Assembly: GCA_947625205.1 (NCBI GenBank)
Contig: CANQNN010000027.1
Span: 1 to 34,649, forward strand
DNA from: an uncultured Lachnospiraceae bacterium
GTDB lineage: Bacteria > Bacillota > Clostridia > Lachnospirales > Lachnospiraceae
Reading direction: 5' to 3'
Length of the DNA stretch: 34,649 nucleotides
The notes below the pieces were generated by a model. That model was given only the letters and a program-made list of their open reading frames with translations, did no database searches and was not told where the DNA came from. Positions 24,839 through 32,668 of this stretch are shown here, in pieces (the first letter of the stretch is position 1; each line of letters begins with the position of its first letter). The translations under genes were made by a program, and so were the position numbers.

Positions 24839-25562
24839 ATACCGTTTTAGCGTCAGAGAAAGGTTTGTATATACTGCGGAAGGATTGTTGCTTGCAGCGG
24901 TGATCGGTTACTTTTTCTATCGTTCATGGATAGCGTGCGCGGCGCTGCTTCCGGTTCTGTGCTTTTTTATGAAGGAGAAAAAGAAGGAACTGGCCCAAAA
25001 GCGCAGACGGGAACTGAGCATACAGTTTAAAGATCTGATCCTTGCCGTGTCTGCCAATCAGAAAGCGGGCTATTCCGTTGAAAACGCTTTTCGGGAATCC
25101 AGTAAAGACATGGTGATGCTGTACGGTGAGGACGGGATCATCTGCACGGAAATAAAATATATCATCGCAGGGTTAAATAACAATATTGTCCTTGAGAAAC
25201 TGATGCTCGATCTCGGAATGCGCAGTGGGTTGCCGGATATCATGCAGTTTGCGGATGTTTTTCTGATAGCAAAGCGCAGCGGCGGAAACATGACGGATGT
25301 TCTTGCCAAGACTGCATCGGTGATCGAACAAAAAATAGAGACGGACAAGGAGATACAGCTTATGATCAGCGCCAAAAAGATGGAGCAAAAGATCATGAAC
25401 ATGGTGCCGTTTCTTATCATTCTGTACATAGGCAGTACGTCCAGAGGATTTTTTGACGTGCTGTATCACAATCTGATCGGGGTGATCGTCATGACGGTGT
25501 GCCTGATGTTTTATGCGGCCGCTTATGTGTTGTCAAAACGCATTGTGGATATTGAAGTGTAG
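24804..25562 (+). CDS. tadB: TadB inner-membrane platform protein
   Basis: TadB belongs to the T2SS GspF superfamily and forms the membrane platform with TadC. In 252 aa, a short cytoplasmic start is followed by two hydrophobic segments (LLLAAVIGYFFY and ACAALLPVLCFF), then the GspF domain (LKDLILAVSA-like QFKDLILAVSANQKAGYSVE), and two C-terminal membrane helices. ATG 24804 with AAAAAAGGAG upstream overlaps the tadA end by 35 bases. The longer frame from 24729 lies wholly in tadA and is rejected. Confidence 0.9.
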   Translation: MSKNYGPPDYSEYRFSVRERFVYTAEGLLLAAVIGYFFYRSWIACAALLPVLCFFMKEKKKELAQKRRRELSIQFKDLILAVSANQKAGYSVENAFRESSKDMVMLYGEDGIICTEIKYIIAGLNNNIVLEKLMLDLGMRSGLPDIMQFADVFLIAKRSGGNMTDVLAKTASVIEQKIETDKEIQLMISAKKMEQKIMNMVPFLIILYIGSTSRGFFDVLYHNLIGVIVMTVCLMFYAAAYVLSKRIVDIEV

Positions 25563-25576
25563 GAGGATGTAGGGAG

Positions 25577-27034
25577 ATGATCTGTATTTACATTTTCATA
25601 CTGGCCGGTTACGTACTGCTTTTTATCCTGTCGGGAAAAGAAGAAGGGAAGAATCCGTTTGGCAGGATGGCGGCCTATATTGTGCGTAAACAGGAAAAAC
25701 TGTTTCGCAGGCGGGCAGCCGGGAAGCGCAGCTGGGTAAAAGAGCTTTCCAGACGGCAGCTGGAGGATAAGCTAAAGACTCTGCAGCCGATGAAGCCGTC
25801 GGCGGCTCAGGTTAAGGAGTATCACCTGCTGCAATACAGTAGAGCGCTTACGGTGGTATTTGTGGGAGTGCTCATATGCCTGGCGGTATGGTGGAGCGCG
25901 CGCAGCAGTCCTCTTCTGCAGGAGGGTGGGTATATCCAAAGGAATCCGTACGGACAGGGGGACATCCCGGTGGAACTGGCTGCGCGGATCGAGGGAGAAG
26001 AGGAGGAAGTATTTCGGTATGTTGTGGAGGAGCAGAAGTATACCGGGGAGGAGGCGGAGGCGCTGTATCTGAAAGCGGTGAATGAGCTGCCGGGAGTGAT
26101 ATGCGGTCAAAATGACAGTTTAGAAGATGTACGGCACGATCTGGATCTGGTGACGCAGATGAAGGGATATCCCTTTACATTGTCATGGGAGAGCGGAAGT
26201 TACGCTATTGTCAGCACCGATGGCTCGGTAAACAATGAGGGATTGGAGGAATGCGAGATAGTGATGCTGACTGCACGTTTCCAATATGAGCAGTGGTCAT
26301 GGGAGCATCAAATGTATGTGCAGGTCAATCCCGTTGTGTATACACGAAGGGAAATGCTGCGAAACCGCATAGAACACCTGCTGCATATACAGGCGGAGCG
26401 CACCGCAAGCTCCGAAGTCATGGCCCTGCCTGACAGTGTAGAGTCGGAGCCCATTGTGTGGAGGGAGGTCGTTGAGGACAGCAGCGGGTATCTTTTGTTG
26501 GTCATCATGTTGGCGGCGGGGTGTATGTACCTTGGGGCAGGCAGAGATTTGGACAGACGTCTTGAGCAGCGAAGACGGGAGCTTCTTCTTGATTATCCGG
26601 AGGTCGTCAATAAGCTTGCGCTCTACATGGGCGCGGGTATGACGATTAGAAATTCCTTCATTAAGATGGGAGAGGACTATCGTAAACAGCAGAAAGAAAG
26701 GAGGCGTTACGTATATGAGGAAATATTGATAACATGCAATGAACTGCTAAGCGGAAGGTCCGAGAGCGAAGCCTACGATCATTTCGGCAAGCGCTGTCAA
26801 ATGCCTGCTTATATGAAACTGGGCGCGCTGTTATCCCAGAATATCAGAAAAGGCAGCAATGACCTGCTGGATATGCTGCGCCGCGAGGCAGACAACGCCA
26901 TTGCGGAGAGAAAGAATCTGGCTAAAAAACTCGGCGAGGAGGCAGGCACGAAATTGCTGCTTCCTATGATGATGATGTTATGCATTGTTATGGTGATCAT
27001 TATGATACCTGCATATTTTTCATTTACCGTATAA
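25577..27034 (+). CDS. tadC: TadC-like platform protein with a large extracytoplasmic insertion
   Basis: This 485-aa protein has the TadC C-terminal GspF domain (LLDYPEVVNKLALYMGAGMT, AYDHFGKRCQMPAYMKLGAL) and a terminal membrane helix rich in Met. The N-terminus is unusual: helix 1 (residues 3-18), a basic cytoplasmic segment, helix 2 (about 90-107), then some 195 residues outside the membrane before helix 3 (304-321). The insertion is mixed alpha/beta with FTLSWESGSYAIVSTDGS and QYEQWSWEHQMYVQVN. TadC proteins I know are about 300 aa without this domain. AGGGAG precedes the ATG. It may contact pilin or peptidoglycan; that is inference. Confidence 0.88.
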   Translation: MICIYIFILAGYVLLFILSGKEEGKNPFGRMAAYIVRKQEKLFRRRAAGKRSWVKELSRRQLEDKLKTLQPMKPSAAQVKEYHLLQYSRALTVVFVGVLICLAVWWSARSSPLLQEGGYIQRNPYGQGDIPVELAARIEGEEEEVFRYVVEEQKYTGEEAEALYLKAVNELPGVICGQNDSLEDVRHDLDLVTQMKGYPFTLSWESGSYAIVSTDGSVNNEGLEECEIVMLTARFQYEQWSWEHQMYVQVNPVVYTRREMLRNRIEHLLHIQAERTASSEVMALPDSVESEPIVWREVVEDSSGYLLLVIMLAAGCMYLGAGRDLDRRLEQRRRELLLDYPEVVNKLALYMGAGMTIRNSFIKMGEDYRKQQKERRRYVYEEILITCNELLSGRSESEAYDHFGKRCQMPAYMKLGALLSQNIRKGSNDLLDMLRREADNAIAERKNLAKKLGEEAGTKLLLPMMMMLCIVMVIIMIPAYFSFTV

Positions 27035-27070
27035 TTTTGTTTTTATTAAAAAGGAGGAGCAGAAACAAAT

Positions 27071-27301
27071 ATGAGCATTAAAAATCTAAAAAGATCAGGA
27101 CAGGAAAGACAGGTAAAACCGTCAAATTTAAAAGGATTCACGGATTTCATACAGGAAGAGGAAGGAATGGGAACGGTGGAGATCATATTGATCATTGTGG
27201 TGCTTATCGGGCTGGTCATTATATTTAAAACACAGCTTCGCAGCCTTGTGGAAACTGTGTTTGAGAAGATAACCAAAGACAGCAACACGGTAATGTCATG
27301 A
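27071..27301 (+). CDS. flp: Flp-type IVb pilin
   Basis: This 76-aa prepilin has a 32-residue leader and a class IVb cleavage site: EEEG | MGTVE, where Glu37 is at +5, as required for assembly. The mature 44-aa pilin is mostly one hydrophobic helix (IILIIVVLIGLVIIFKTQL) plus a short tail. It would be cut by the A24 peptidase of this operon. AGGAGG precedes the ATG. The stop overlaps the next start (ATGA). A long leader and small mature form are typical of Flp in Firmicutes. Confidence 0.9.
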   Translation: MSIKNLKRSGQERQVKPSNLKGFTDFIQEEEGMGTVEIILIIVVLIGLVIIFKTQLRSLVETVFEKITKDSNTVMS

Positions 27302-28728
27302 GGAAGGGATACATAACCGTATTCCTGACGCTGTCTCTTACACTGATCCTGTCCCTTGTATTTACTCTAATAGAAGGGGCGCGGATCAGCGCCGTGCGCA
27401 TGAAATTTGAATGTGTTGCCGATATAGGCATGAATTCTGTTCTGGCGGAGTACCATAGGGAACTGCTCAGGCAGTATGACCTGCTGTTTGTGGATATGTC
27501 GTACGGGGGCAGTCATGCGGATATTGGCAACACGGAAGCGCACTTAAGAAACTATCTGCAGAAAAATCTGCAGCCAAAGAGTACGGGATACGGAAAAGTA
27601 AGAGATTTTCTGGCAATGGATACCGGGCGCGTACATATCGGTAAATATTCCATTGCCTCCGATGAAGGAGGCGCCGTACTGAAAAGACAGGTTGCGGATT
27701 ATATGGCGGATTATCCTCTGGGGGCCATTCTGGAGAAAACCGGACTGGGCGTTTCCGAACTGGAGCGCTGCGGATTGGAGACGAGAGACGTTCAGGGAGA
27801 ACGGCAAAGCTATGAAGCACAGATTGAAAAGATCGGTCTGCCGCAGCAGGAGCTGGAGGAGGGAGTGTTTGAGGAAGTACCCCTGAACAATCCGGCGGAC
27901 ATTGCCAACGCCACGCGAAGCAGCGGCGTATTAAATCTGGTATTGGAGGATCCGTCGCAGGTATCGGCGGTAAAAATATTGCCGGCAGATTATATCTCGC
28001 ATCGTTTGCGGATCCGGGGCACAGGTGTATGTAGGGAAGCTGCTGAGGTGTCGGCACAGCCGGATGAGCTTGCATTTCAGGCATACCTGTTTGAAAAATG
28101 CGGATATTACGGGAACGAAAAGGAGGAATCTTTGTTAAGGTATCAGATGGAATATATTCTGGCCGGACAGGATACCGACTGGGAAAATCTTGAATATGTA
28201 GCCAAAAAGCTTCTGAAGTGGCGGGAGGCGGCCAATGTACTTTATATTCTTACAGACAGCGCAAAAATCGCCGAGGCGCAGGCTATGGCGTTGACGCTTA
28301 CGGCGGTATGCCTGTGTCCGGAGTTGGTGGAGCCTGTGAAGTATACCATACTGTTTGCCTGGGCGTATGTGGAGAGTCTGCAGGATGTAAAGACGCTCTT
28401 GTCCGGCGGCAGAGTGCCGGTCTGTAAGACTTCGGCAGACTGGAAGACCGGAATCAACAGCATTGAAAATGTCAGGGGCAGCCTTGCCCAAGACGGCGGA
28501 GGCCGTGGGCTGAGTTATGAAGAGTATCTGCGGATCATGCTGTTCCTTGAAGATCAGGAGGAAAGAACATTTCGCGCAATGGATATTATGGAAATGGATA
28601 TCCGCCGTACTCCGGGCAATGCAAGATTCCGGATGGATGCGTGTTTTGATACCTATGAAGCGGAACTGTCAGGGACAAGCAATTTCGGATATTCCTGCGA
28701 GTTAAGCAGATGCTATGGATTCTATTGA
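27298..28728 (+). CDS. DUF5702 Tad-associated pseudopilin-like protein
   Basis: This 476-aa protein has one N-terminal membrane helix (YITVFLTLSLTLILSLVFTL) and a large outer domain. The start MRKG|YITVF is prepilin-like but lacks Glu at +5, so processing by prepilin peptidase is uncertain. ARISAVRMKFECVADIGMNSVLAEYHREL is the block I associate with DUF5702, found in Lachnospiraceae tad loci. It is probably a minor structural or tip component. It overlaps the pilin gene by 4 bases. The function is not established. Confidence 0.8.
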   Translation: MRKGYITVFLTLSLTLILSLVFTLIEGARISAVRMKFECVADIGMNSVLAEYHRELLRQYDLLFVDMSYGGSHADIGNTEAHLRNYLQKNLQPKSTGYGKVRDFLAMDTGRVHIGKYSIASDEGGAVLKRQVADYMADYPLGAILEKTGLGVSELERCGLETRDVQGERQSYEAQIEKIGLPQQELEEGVFEEVPLNNPADIANATRSSGVLNLVLEDPSQVSAVKILPADYISHRLRIRGTGVCREAAEVSAQPDELAFQAYLFEKCGYYGNEKEESLLRYQMEYILAGQDTDWENLEYVAKKLLKWREAANVLYILTDSAKIAEAQAMALTLTAVCLCPELVEPVKYTILFAWAYVESLQDVKTLLSGGRVPVCKTSADWKTGINSIENVRGSLAQDGGGRGLSYEEYLRIMLFLEDQEERTFRAMDIMEMDIRRTPGNARFRMDACFDTYEAELSGTSNFGYSCELSRCYGFY

Positions 28729-28747
28729 GAGCGGGAGGCGATATAAG

Positions 28748-29695
28748 ATGCCCTTTTTACGGTTAACGCAGTCAAAATCTAAAAAATCGACAGCACATTC
28801 TCTCCGGGCATATCTTGATACCATTCAAGGTAATCAGTCAGTTCTATCTTTCTGCAAATCGGTAAAAAGGGTGTCTTATAGCGTCTTGCGAAGAATCGGC
28901 ACAGTGCGGTACAAGGGTTCCATGACGCTGGAAGCGGCGTTTGTACTCCCACTCTTTCTGTTTGCCGTCATCAATATCCTGTTTGCCGTGAACATTATCG
29001 GTACGCAAAGCCGGATCAATGCGGCATTGCATCAGACCGGCAATAAGATGGCGTTCGCCGGGTATGTTTATGAACGTACCGCAGGCGGCGTTTTACCGGA
29101 TGCTCTCGCGGGCGTGGCCATGACGGAGGTATATGCGAAGGGACAGATACTGGAGTATGTGGGGAGAAATTATCTGGAACAGTCCTGTGTCCAGGGCGGG
29201 GCCCGAGGGTTATCTTTTGGAGGTTCGTCCGTCATGGGCGACGGGGATATGATCGACCTTAACGTCACATATAAAGTGCGGCTTTTTTCGGAGATCATGG
29301 GATTTGGAGGATTCACGATGGCGCAGCGCTATTACGGAAGGGCATGGACAGGGTACGATGTGACAGAGTATGTCTGTGACTTAAAACAGGAAGACCCGAT
29401 GGTGTATGTTACGGAAACGGGAACGGTATACCATATGGATCGTAATTGTACATACTTAAATCCCACAGTGAGGTCTGTACCAGCAATCACCGTGCAGGAC
29501 AGACGGAATCAATCTGGCGCCAAATATTATGCCTGTGAATTATGCGGTGCAGGCGTGGAGATGGGACAGGTCTATATTACCGAAGAGGGCAGCCGTTACC
29601 ATAACCGTATAGACTGTCCGGGCTTAAAGAGAACGATCTATACAATACCACTGTCACAGACCGGTGCGCGGGGGAGGTGTTCTAAATGTGGATAA
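28748..29695 (+). CDS. TadE-like pseudopilin with tandem Cys/His repeats
   Basis: This 315-aa protein has a basic 57-residue leader, then KG|SMTLEAAFVLPLFLFAVI, a TadE-type prepilin site with Glu62 at +5. After the outer TadE region (residues about 90-215) come two tandem repeats with Hx4C and Cx2C: YHMDRNCTYL..CELCG and YHNRIDCPGL..CSKCG. Each resembles the small Cys-rich domain found after some secreted nucleases and may bind metal or form disulfides. ATG 28748 with GGAGG 9 bases upstream is preferred to 28715, which lies inside the previous gene. The stop overlaps the next start. Confidence 0.85.
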   Translation: MPFLRLTQSKSKKSTAHSLRAYLDTIQGNQSVLSFCKSVKRVSYSVLRRIGTVRYKGSMTLEAAFVLPLFLFAVINILFAVNIIGTQSRINAALHQTGNKMAFAGYVYERTAGGVLPDALAGVAMTEVYAKGQILEYVGRNYLEQSCVQGGARGLSFGGSSVMGDGDMIDLNVTYKVRLFSEIMGFGGFTMAQRYYGRAWTGYDVTEYVCDLKQEDPMVYVTETGTVYHMDRNCTYLNPTVRSVPAITVQDRRNQSGAKYYACELCGAGVEMGQVYITEEGSRYHNRIDCPGLKRTIYTIPLSQTGARGRCSKCG

Positions 29696-30108
29696 ATATA
29701 CTGTTGCTTATTTTTGTGGGGATATGCGCCGTGTGTGATGCGGCGGAGCAAAAGATCCCGCTGGCAGTTGTGTGGGCGGGTATGGCGGTGGCCGCCGCGT
29801 TACATGTGTGGGGTCCCTTGGAAAACCAGTCGATCCTGTCGGTGTTTCTTTCCCTGATTCCCGGCATAATGTTATGGCTGCTTGGTTTTGCCACGGGTGA
29901 GAAGATCGGTTACGGGGACGGCTGGATCGTTGTCATGATAGGTCTGTACACAAACATATGGAAATGCTTTCTGGTCCTGCTCACGGGTCTGCTGGCACAG
30001 TCGGCGGTCGTGCTTGTTCTGTTGACGGCCCGCAAGATATCAAAGGACCGCAAGGTTCCGTTTGCGCCGTTTTTATTGCTGGGAACGGGGGTGGTGGTAT
30101 GTTTTTGA
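29686..30108 (+). CDS. Second A24-type prepilin peptidase-like protein
   Basis: This 140-aa membrane protein has the two A24 aspartates: Asp18 in CAVCDAAEQKIP and the second in IGYGDGWIVVMIG (GxGD). It has about four hydrophobic segments. It is shorter than TadV homologues and lacks an obvious extra domain. Both catalytic residues are kept, so it may be active on a subset of pseudopilins. The ATG overlaps the 3' end of the TadE-like gene by 10 bases, and its own end overlaps the next gene. Confidence 0.8.
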   Translation: MWINILLLIFVGICAVCDAAEQKIPLAVVWAGMAVAAALHVWGPLENQSILSVFLSLIPGIMLWLLGFATGEKIGYGDGWIVVMIGLYTNIWKCFLVLLTGLLAQSAVVLVLLTARKISKDRKVPFAPFLLLGTGVVVCF

Positions 30109-30542
30109 GGAAAAAGGCCGGGGGCTATATGACTGTGGAGGCGGTTTTTATCATTACATGGACCGTTTTCATCTTCGTCTTTCTTATTTATTTATCGTTT
30201 TATTCCTATGATAAATGCATACTTTTTCAGGATGCCTATGCCGTATGCTTCCGGGGAAGCATCCAAAAGGAGGAGGATCAGGTGGTTTCGTATATCAACA
30301 CTCATATGAAAGAGCAGTTTGGGAAGAAATATTTTGCCACGAGTGAAGTGCGCGGCAGCGTTGACCGTCACGGGAATACCACTGATGTGACGGGAGAGTG
30401 TCAGGTCAAAGTACCGGTCAGGTCATTGTTTACGCTGCAGGATAAAGGAGGCTGGATCATCCGTACACGGGCGAGGGCTCAGATCATTAACCCGACGCAT
30501 ATAATACGTAAGAGCAGATGGATAGGAAACATTGTAGATTGA
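30099..30542 (+). CDS. Short TadE/TadF-like pseudopilin
   Basis: This 147-aa protein starts KAGG|YMTVEAVFIITWTVFIF, a prepilin cleavage motif with Glu at +5, followed by a membrane helix and an outer domain of about 110 residues. The beta-rich end (VTGECQVKVPVRSLFTLQDK) fits TadE/TadF minor pseudopilins. ATG 30099 is chosen because the prepilin motif follows at once; the longer frame from 29958 overlaps the peptidase gene. It is coupled to the gene before and after. Confidence 0.82.
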   Translation: MFLRKKAGGYMTVEAVFIITWTVFIFVFLIYLSFYSYDKCILFQDAYAVCFRGSIQKEEDQVVSYINTHMKEQFGKKYFATSEVRGSVDRHGNTTDVTGECQVKVPVRSLFTLQDKGGWIIRTRARAQIINPTHIIRKSRWIGNIVD

Positions 30543-30552
30543 GGGGTGAGTT

Positions 30553-31623
30553 ATGGCTGTACTGGAAACAAAATATTACAAGGATTACGGACACAATTAT
30601 ATGATACTGCGGTGCGGGCGTCAGGAGCCGCCGGGAAGCTACCAGCACAAGATTCTGACATCGGGCAGGATCGCAGGTATTCTTGCCTGTTCGGTGCGGT
30701 ATATCAACGGCGCGGCATACTATTATTATGATATCAGCTCGCGTACCACGCTGGAAAATATATACCGGAATAAAAAAATGTCCTGTGGGGAGGTAAAAGA
30801 TTTATTGCTGGGGCTTCATGAAATATCTGAGAAACTGGCGGGTTATTTTATGGATGAGTCCGGTCTTGTACTTGTGCCGGAACATATTTATTATGATCTT
30901 ACCAATAAGAAATACATCGGGCTCTATTATCCCGGTTACAATGTGGACGGAGCGGATACCTATAAGCCGCTGACACAATTTCTCCTGGAACATATCGATA
31001 CGGAGGATCGGGATCTTGCGGAGAAAATGTATCAGATCTGCGAATTGTCGGAAGAAAATTTCTTTTCGATAGAAGAAGCGATCCGTATACTTGAGGAAGG
31101 CGAGGAGGAGCCTGTAAGCGGGATATCCCCGGAAGCTTTCTGCCAAAAAGACTGGGAGTTACCTGTGGCGGATCAGGCAGATCTATATGACGCCGTACAG
31201 AATACCGCACAGGAGGTACCGTTTGCTACATTGCCGCAGACAGCGCTTTCCACTGGAAGGAATCTGTTTTATCCGGTATTTGCGGCGTTGTCTGTTCTTG
31301 GAATAGTGGGAGCGGCGGCAATCGGTATCGTGTACGAACTGACACGGCAGGAGCAGATCATATTGTACGGAGCGTCTGCGGCAATGGGCGCATGTCTGCT
31401 GTTTTGCATTGCGGCAATACGGAAAGGCGCCAGGCAGAAGAAGTCCCCGCCTGACAACACATATGAAACGCACGCGTCAAAGTCCGGATCGCAGGGTAAG
31501 CCTGATGATGAAGAATTGCCTTCGCTTGATCGTGTGATCGGGAGGAGCGCGGAATTAAGAATGGCACAGCAGGATCCTATATCATACGGCAATACGGTTT
31601 TTTTTGATGTAATTCTTCATTAA
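30553..31623 (+). CDS. DUF6382 protein, probably truncated before its FHA domain
   Basis: The 356-aa frame begins with a DUF6382-like domain (residues 1-170: KYYKDYGHNYMILRCG, LLGLHEISEKLAGYFMDESG). Two membrane helices follow at about 238-264 and 270-293. DUF6382 proteins at the end of tad loci normally carry a C-terminal FHA phosphothreonine-binding domain after the YGNTVFF-like segment. Here the frame reaches YGNTVFFD and ends seven codons later, where the sequence turns AT-rich. I infer that the Mu-like element cut the gene near 31607 and that the last few codons come from the element. The GAGGGGT before ATG fits a normal start. Confidence 0.7.
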   Translation: MAVLETKYYKDYGHNYMILRCGRQEPPGSYQHKILTSGRIAGILACSVRYINGAAYYYYDISSRTTLENIYRNKKMSCGEVKDLLLGLHEISEKLAGYFMDESGLVLVPEHIYYDLTNKKYIGLYYPGYNVDGADTYKPLTQFLLEHIDTEDRDLAEKMYQICELSEENFFSIEEAIRILEEGEEEPVSGISPEAFCQKDWELPVADQADLYDAVQNTAQEVPFATLPQTALSTGRNLFYPVFAALSVLGIVGAAAIGIVYELTRQEQIILYGASAAMGACLLFCIAAIRKGARQKKSPPDNTYETHASKSGSQGKPDDEELPSLDRVIGRSAELRMAQQDPISYGNTVFFDVILH

Positions 31624-31714
31624 AAACGTCAAAAATGAAAAAATCCGAAAAAACTTGAAAAATACCGAAAATAAGCCCTAAACTGGCATTTTGAAAGTGA
31701 AAATTGTCATTCTT
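31608..31714 (+). repeat. Two related left-end repeats TGT[AC]ATTCTT
   Basis: TGTAATTCTT at 31608-31617 and TGTCATTCTT at 31705-31714 share 9 of 10 bases, and both continue into an AT-rich stretch with GAAAAA. They may be transposase sites L1 and L2. Their 97-base separation is inferred to reflect an end complex. Confidence 0.4.
31622..31671 (+). other. Phased A-tracts, likely curved DNA at the element end
   Basis: Six A-tracts of 4-6 bases begin at 31622, 31631, 31638, 31648, 31658 and 31668. Most are 9-10 bases apart, so they lie on one face of the helix and should bend the DNA. Located directly inside the proposed left end. Confidence 0.55.
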
Positions 31715-31740
31715 AGTGAAGAAAAAAATCAAGCAATTTT

Positions 31741-31766
31741 AGCAGGTCAAGTGGCCTGCTTTTTTT
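31741..31766 (+). terminator. Intrinsic terminator near the element left end
   Basis: AGCAGG (31741-31746) pairs with CCTGCT (31755-31760) around an 8-base loop and is followed by T6. It would stop transcription from the tad operon from entering the element. Confidence 0.7.
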
Positions 31767-31874
31767 GCGTTCAAAAAAAGTTCAACTATTTAAACACGAA
31801 AAACGGCGTAAAACCGCAGTTTTGAAGAATTGTTGAAAATTGGTTGAAGATTCCAAAATTTATAAAAAAGAATA

Positions 31875-32034
31875 TTGCGGAACTTTTTGCGATTTATGAA
31901 AAATTAGTTCCGCAATCAGAAAGCCCATAATTACTAGGATTAATGGAATTTTAGAAAATGTTGCGGAACTAAATGAGCATAAGAGAAGGATTGCAAATCT
32001 TCCTTTGTTAATATAAACATACTTAGTTCCGCAA
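31875..32034. repeat. Four alternating copies of TTGCGGAACT
   Basis: Exact 10-bp copies lie at 31875-31884 (plus), 31906-31915 (minus), 31961-31970 (plus) and 32025-32034 (minus), all beside A/T. The alternating orientation and the position between left end and repressor suit transposase or enhancer-type sites. The region holds no convincing gene. Confidence 0.75.
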
Positions 32035-32152
32035 TATACGGATAAATCCGTAAACAGAAGAAAAAATAAAAAACAGCGCTGATTTTTTGCTATTTTAACT
32101 GCTGTTTGAACAAAATTTGAAGATAGTTGAAAAATAGTTGAAATAACTGTTG

Positions 32153-32572
32153 TCAATAAATGTTTTTGTAGTCTATGCCCCTTTCGGCAACAAATGGTAT
32201 AGACGATTCGGTTCTCATATCAGTATAAGAAGTGTTCCGCTTTTTAATTTTACGCAGTTTAATTTCTGTGATTTCAAGTATTTCTTGCTGTTCTTCTTCG
32301 GGTAAATTCCGAAAATTATTTAACAGTTCCTTTTCTTTAATATTAAAAGAAAAATTGTTAGAAAACGAAGAATCTCCTGTAAGTATCCAATCAACAGAAC
32401 AGCTTAATATTTTTGATAATTCGACTAAGGCTATGGCTGAAGGAAGATATTTCCCGTTTTCTATACAACTTAGATTTCCAGAAGAAATGCTTGTTTGTTG
32501 CTGGATTTGAAGCTGTGTTATATTTAGTTCTTTCCGCCTGTTTTTAATTCGTTGCCCGATTAAATTATCCAT
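32153..32572 (-). CDS. XRE-family repressor of the Mu-like element
   Basis: This 139-aa protein has an N-terminal XRE helix-turn-helix (IGQRIKNRRKELNITQLQIQ, then SSGNLSCIENGKYLPSAIAL) and the typical LSKILSCSVDWILTGD ending. The C-terminal half is charged and helical and may dimerise; I see no peptidase site for RecA-stimulated cleavage. It reads leftward, like Mu repressor c, away from three TTAGATA-type operators. ATG 32572 has GGAGGG 4 bases upstream, which is better than the longer frame from 32602. It is AT-rich compared with its neighbours. Confidence 0.88.
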   Translation of the reverse strand: MDNLIGQRIKNRRKELNITQLQIQQQTSISSGNLSCIENGKYLPSAIALVELSKILSCSVDWILTGDSSFSNNFSFNIKEKELLNNFRNLPEEEQQEILEITEIKLRKIKKRNTSYTDMRTESSIPFVAERGIDYKNIY

Positions 32573-32597
32573 TATGCCCTCCATATTATGTATTATG

Positions 32598-32661
32598 CTC
32601 ACTTATCTAAAGAAATATTAGATATATGAGAATAATTTGTTGACATTCTTAGATATGTGAG
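32598..32661. promoter_or_regulatory. Three repressor operators, consensus TTAGATAnrTGAG
   Basis: TTAGATAAGTGAG (minus, 32598-32610), TTAGATATATGAG (32618-32630) and TTAGATATGTGAG (32649-32661). They fill the space between the repressor gene and the early promoter, and the last lies inside the promoter spacer, so binding would block rightward transcription and probably tune the repressor's own gene. Confidence 0.8.
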
Positions 32662-32668
32662 ATATAGT
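32640..32668 (+). promoter_or_regulatory. Rightward early promoter of the Mu-like element
   Basis: TTGACA (32640-32645), a 17-base spacer and TATAGT (32663-32668). An operator fills most of the spacer. It drives the small early genes and probably the transposase. Confidence 0.8.

Noticed and set aside
31860..32050. CRISPR-like array in the element left end
   Set aside because: Repeats are only 10 bases, alternate in orientation and have irregular spacing; no cas genes are present.
31860..32156. 98-aa minus-strand frame in the element left end
   Set aside because: It covers all four TTGCGGAACT sites and is a hydrophobic, low-complexity product of AT-rich DNA with no ribosome site.
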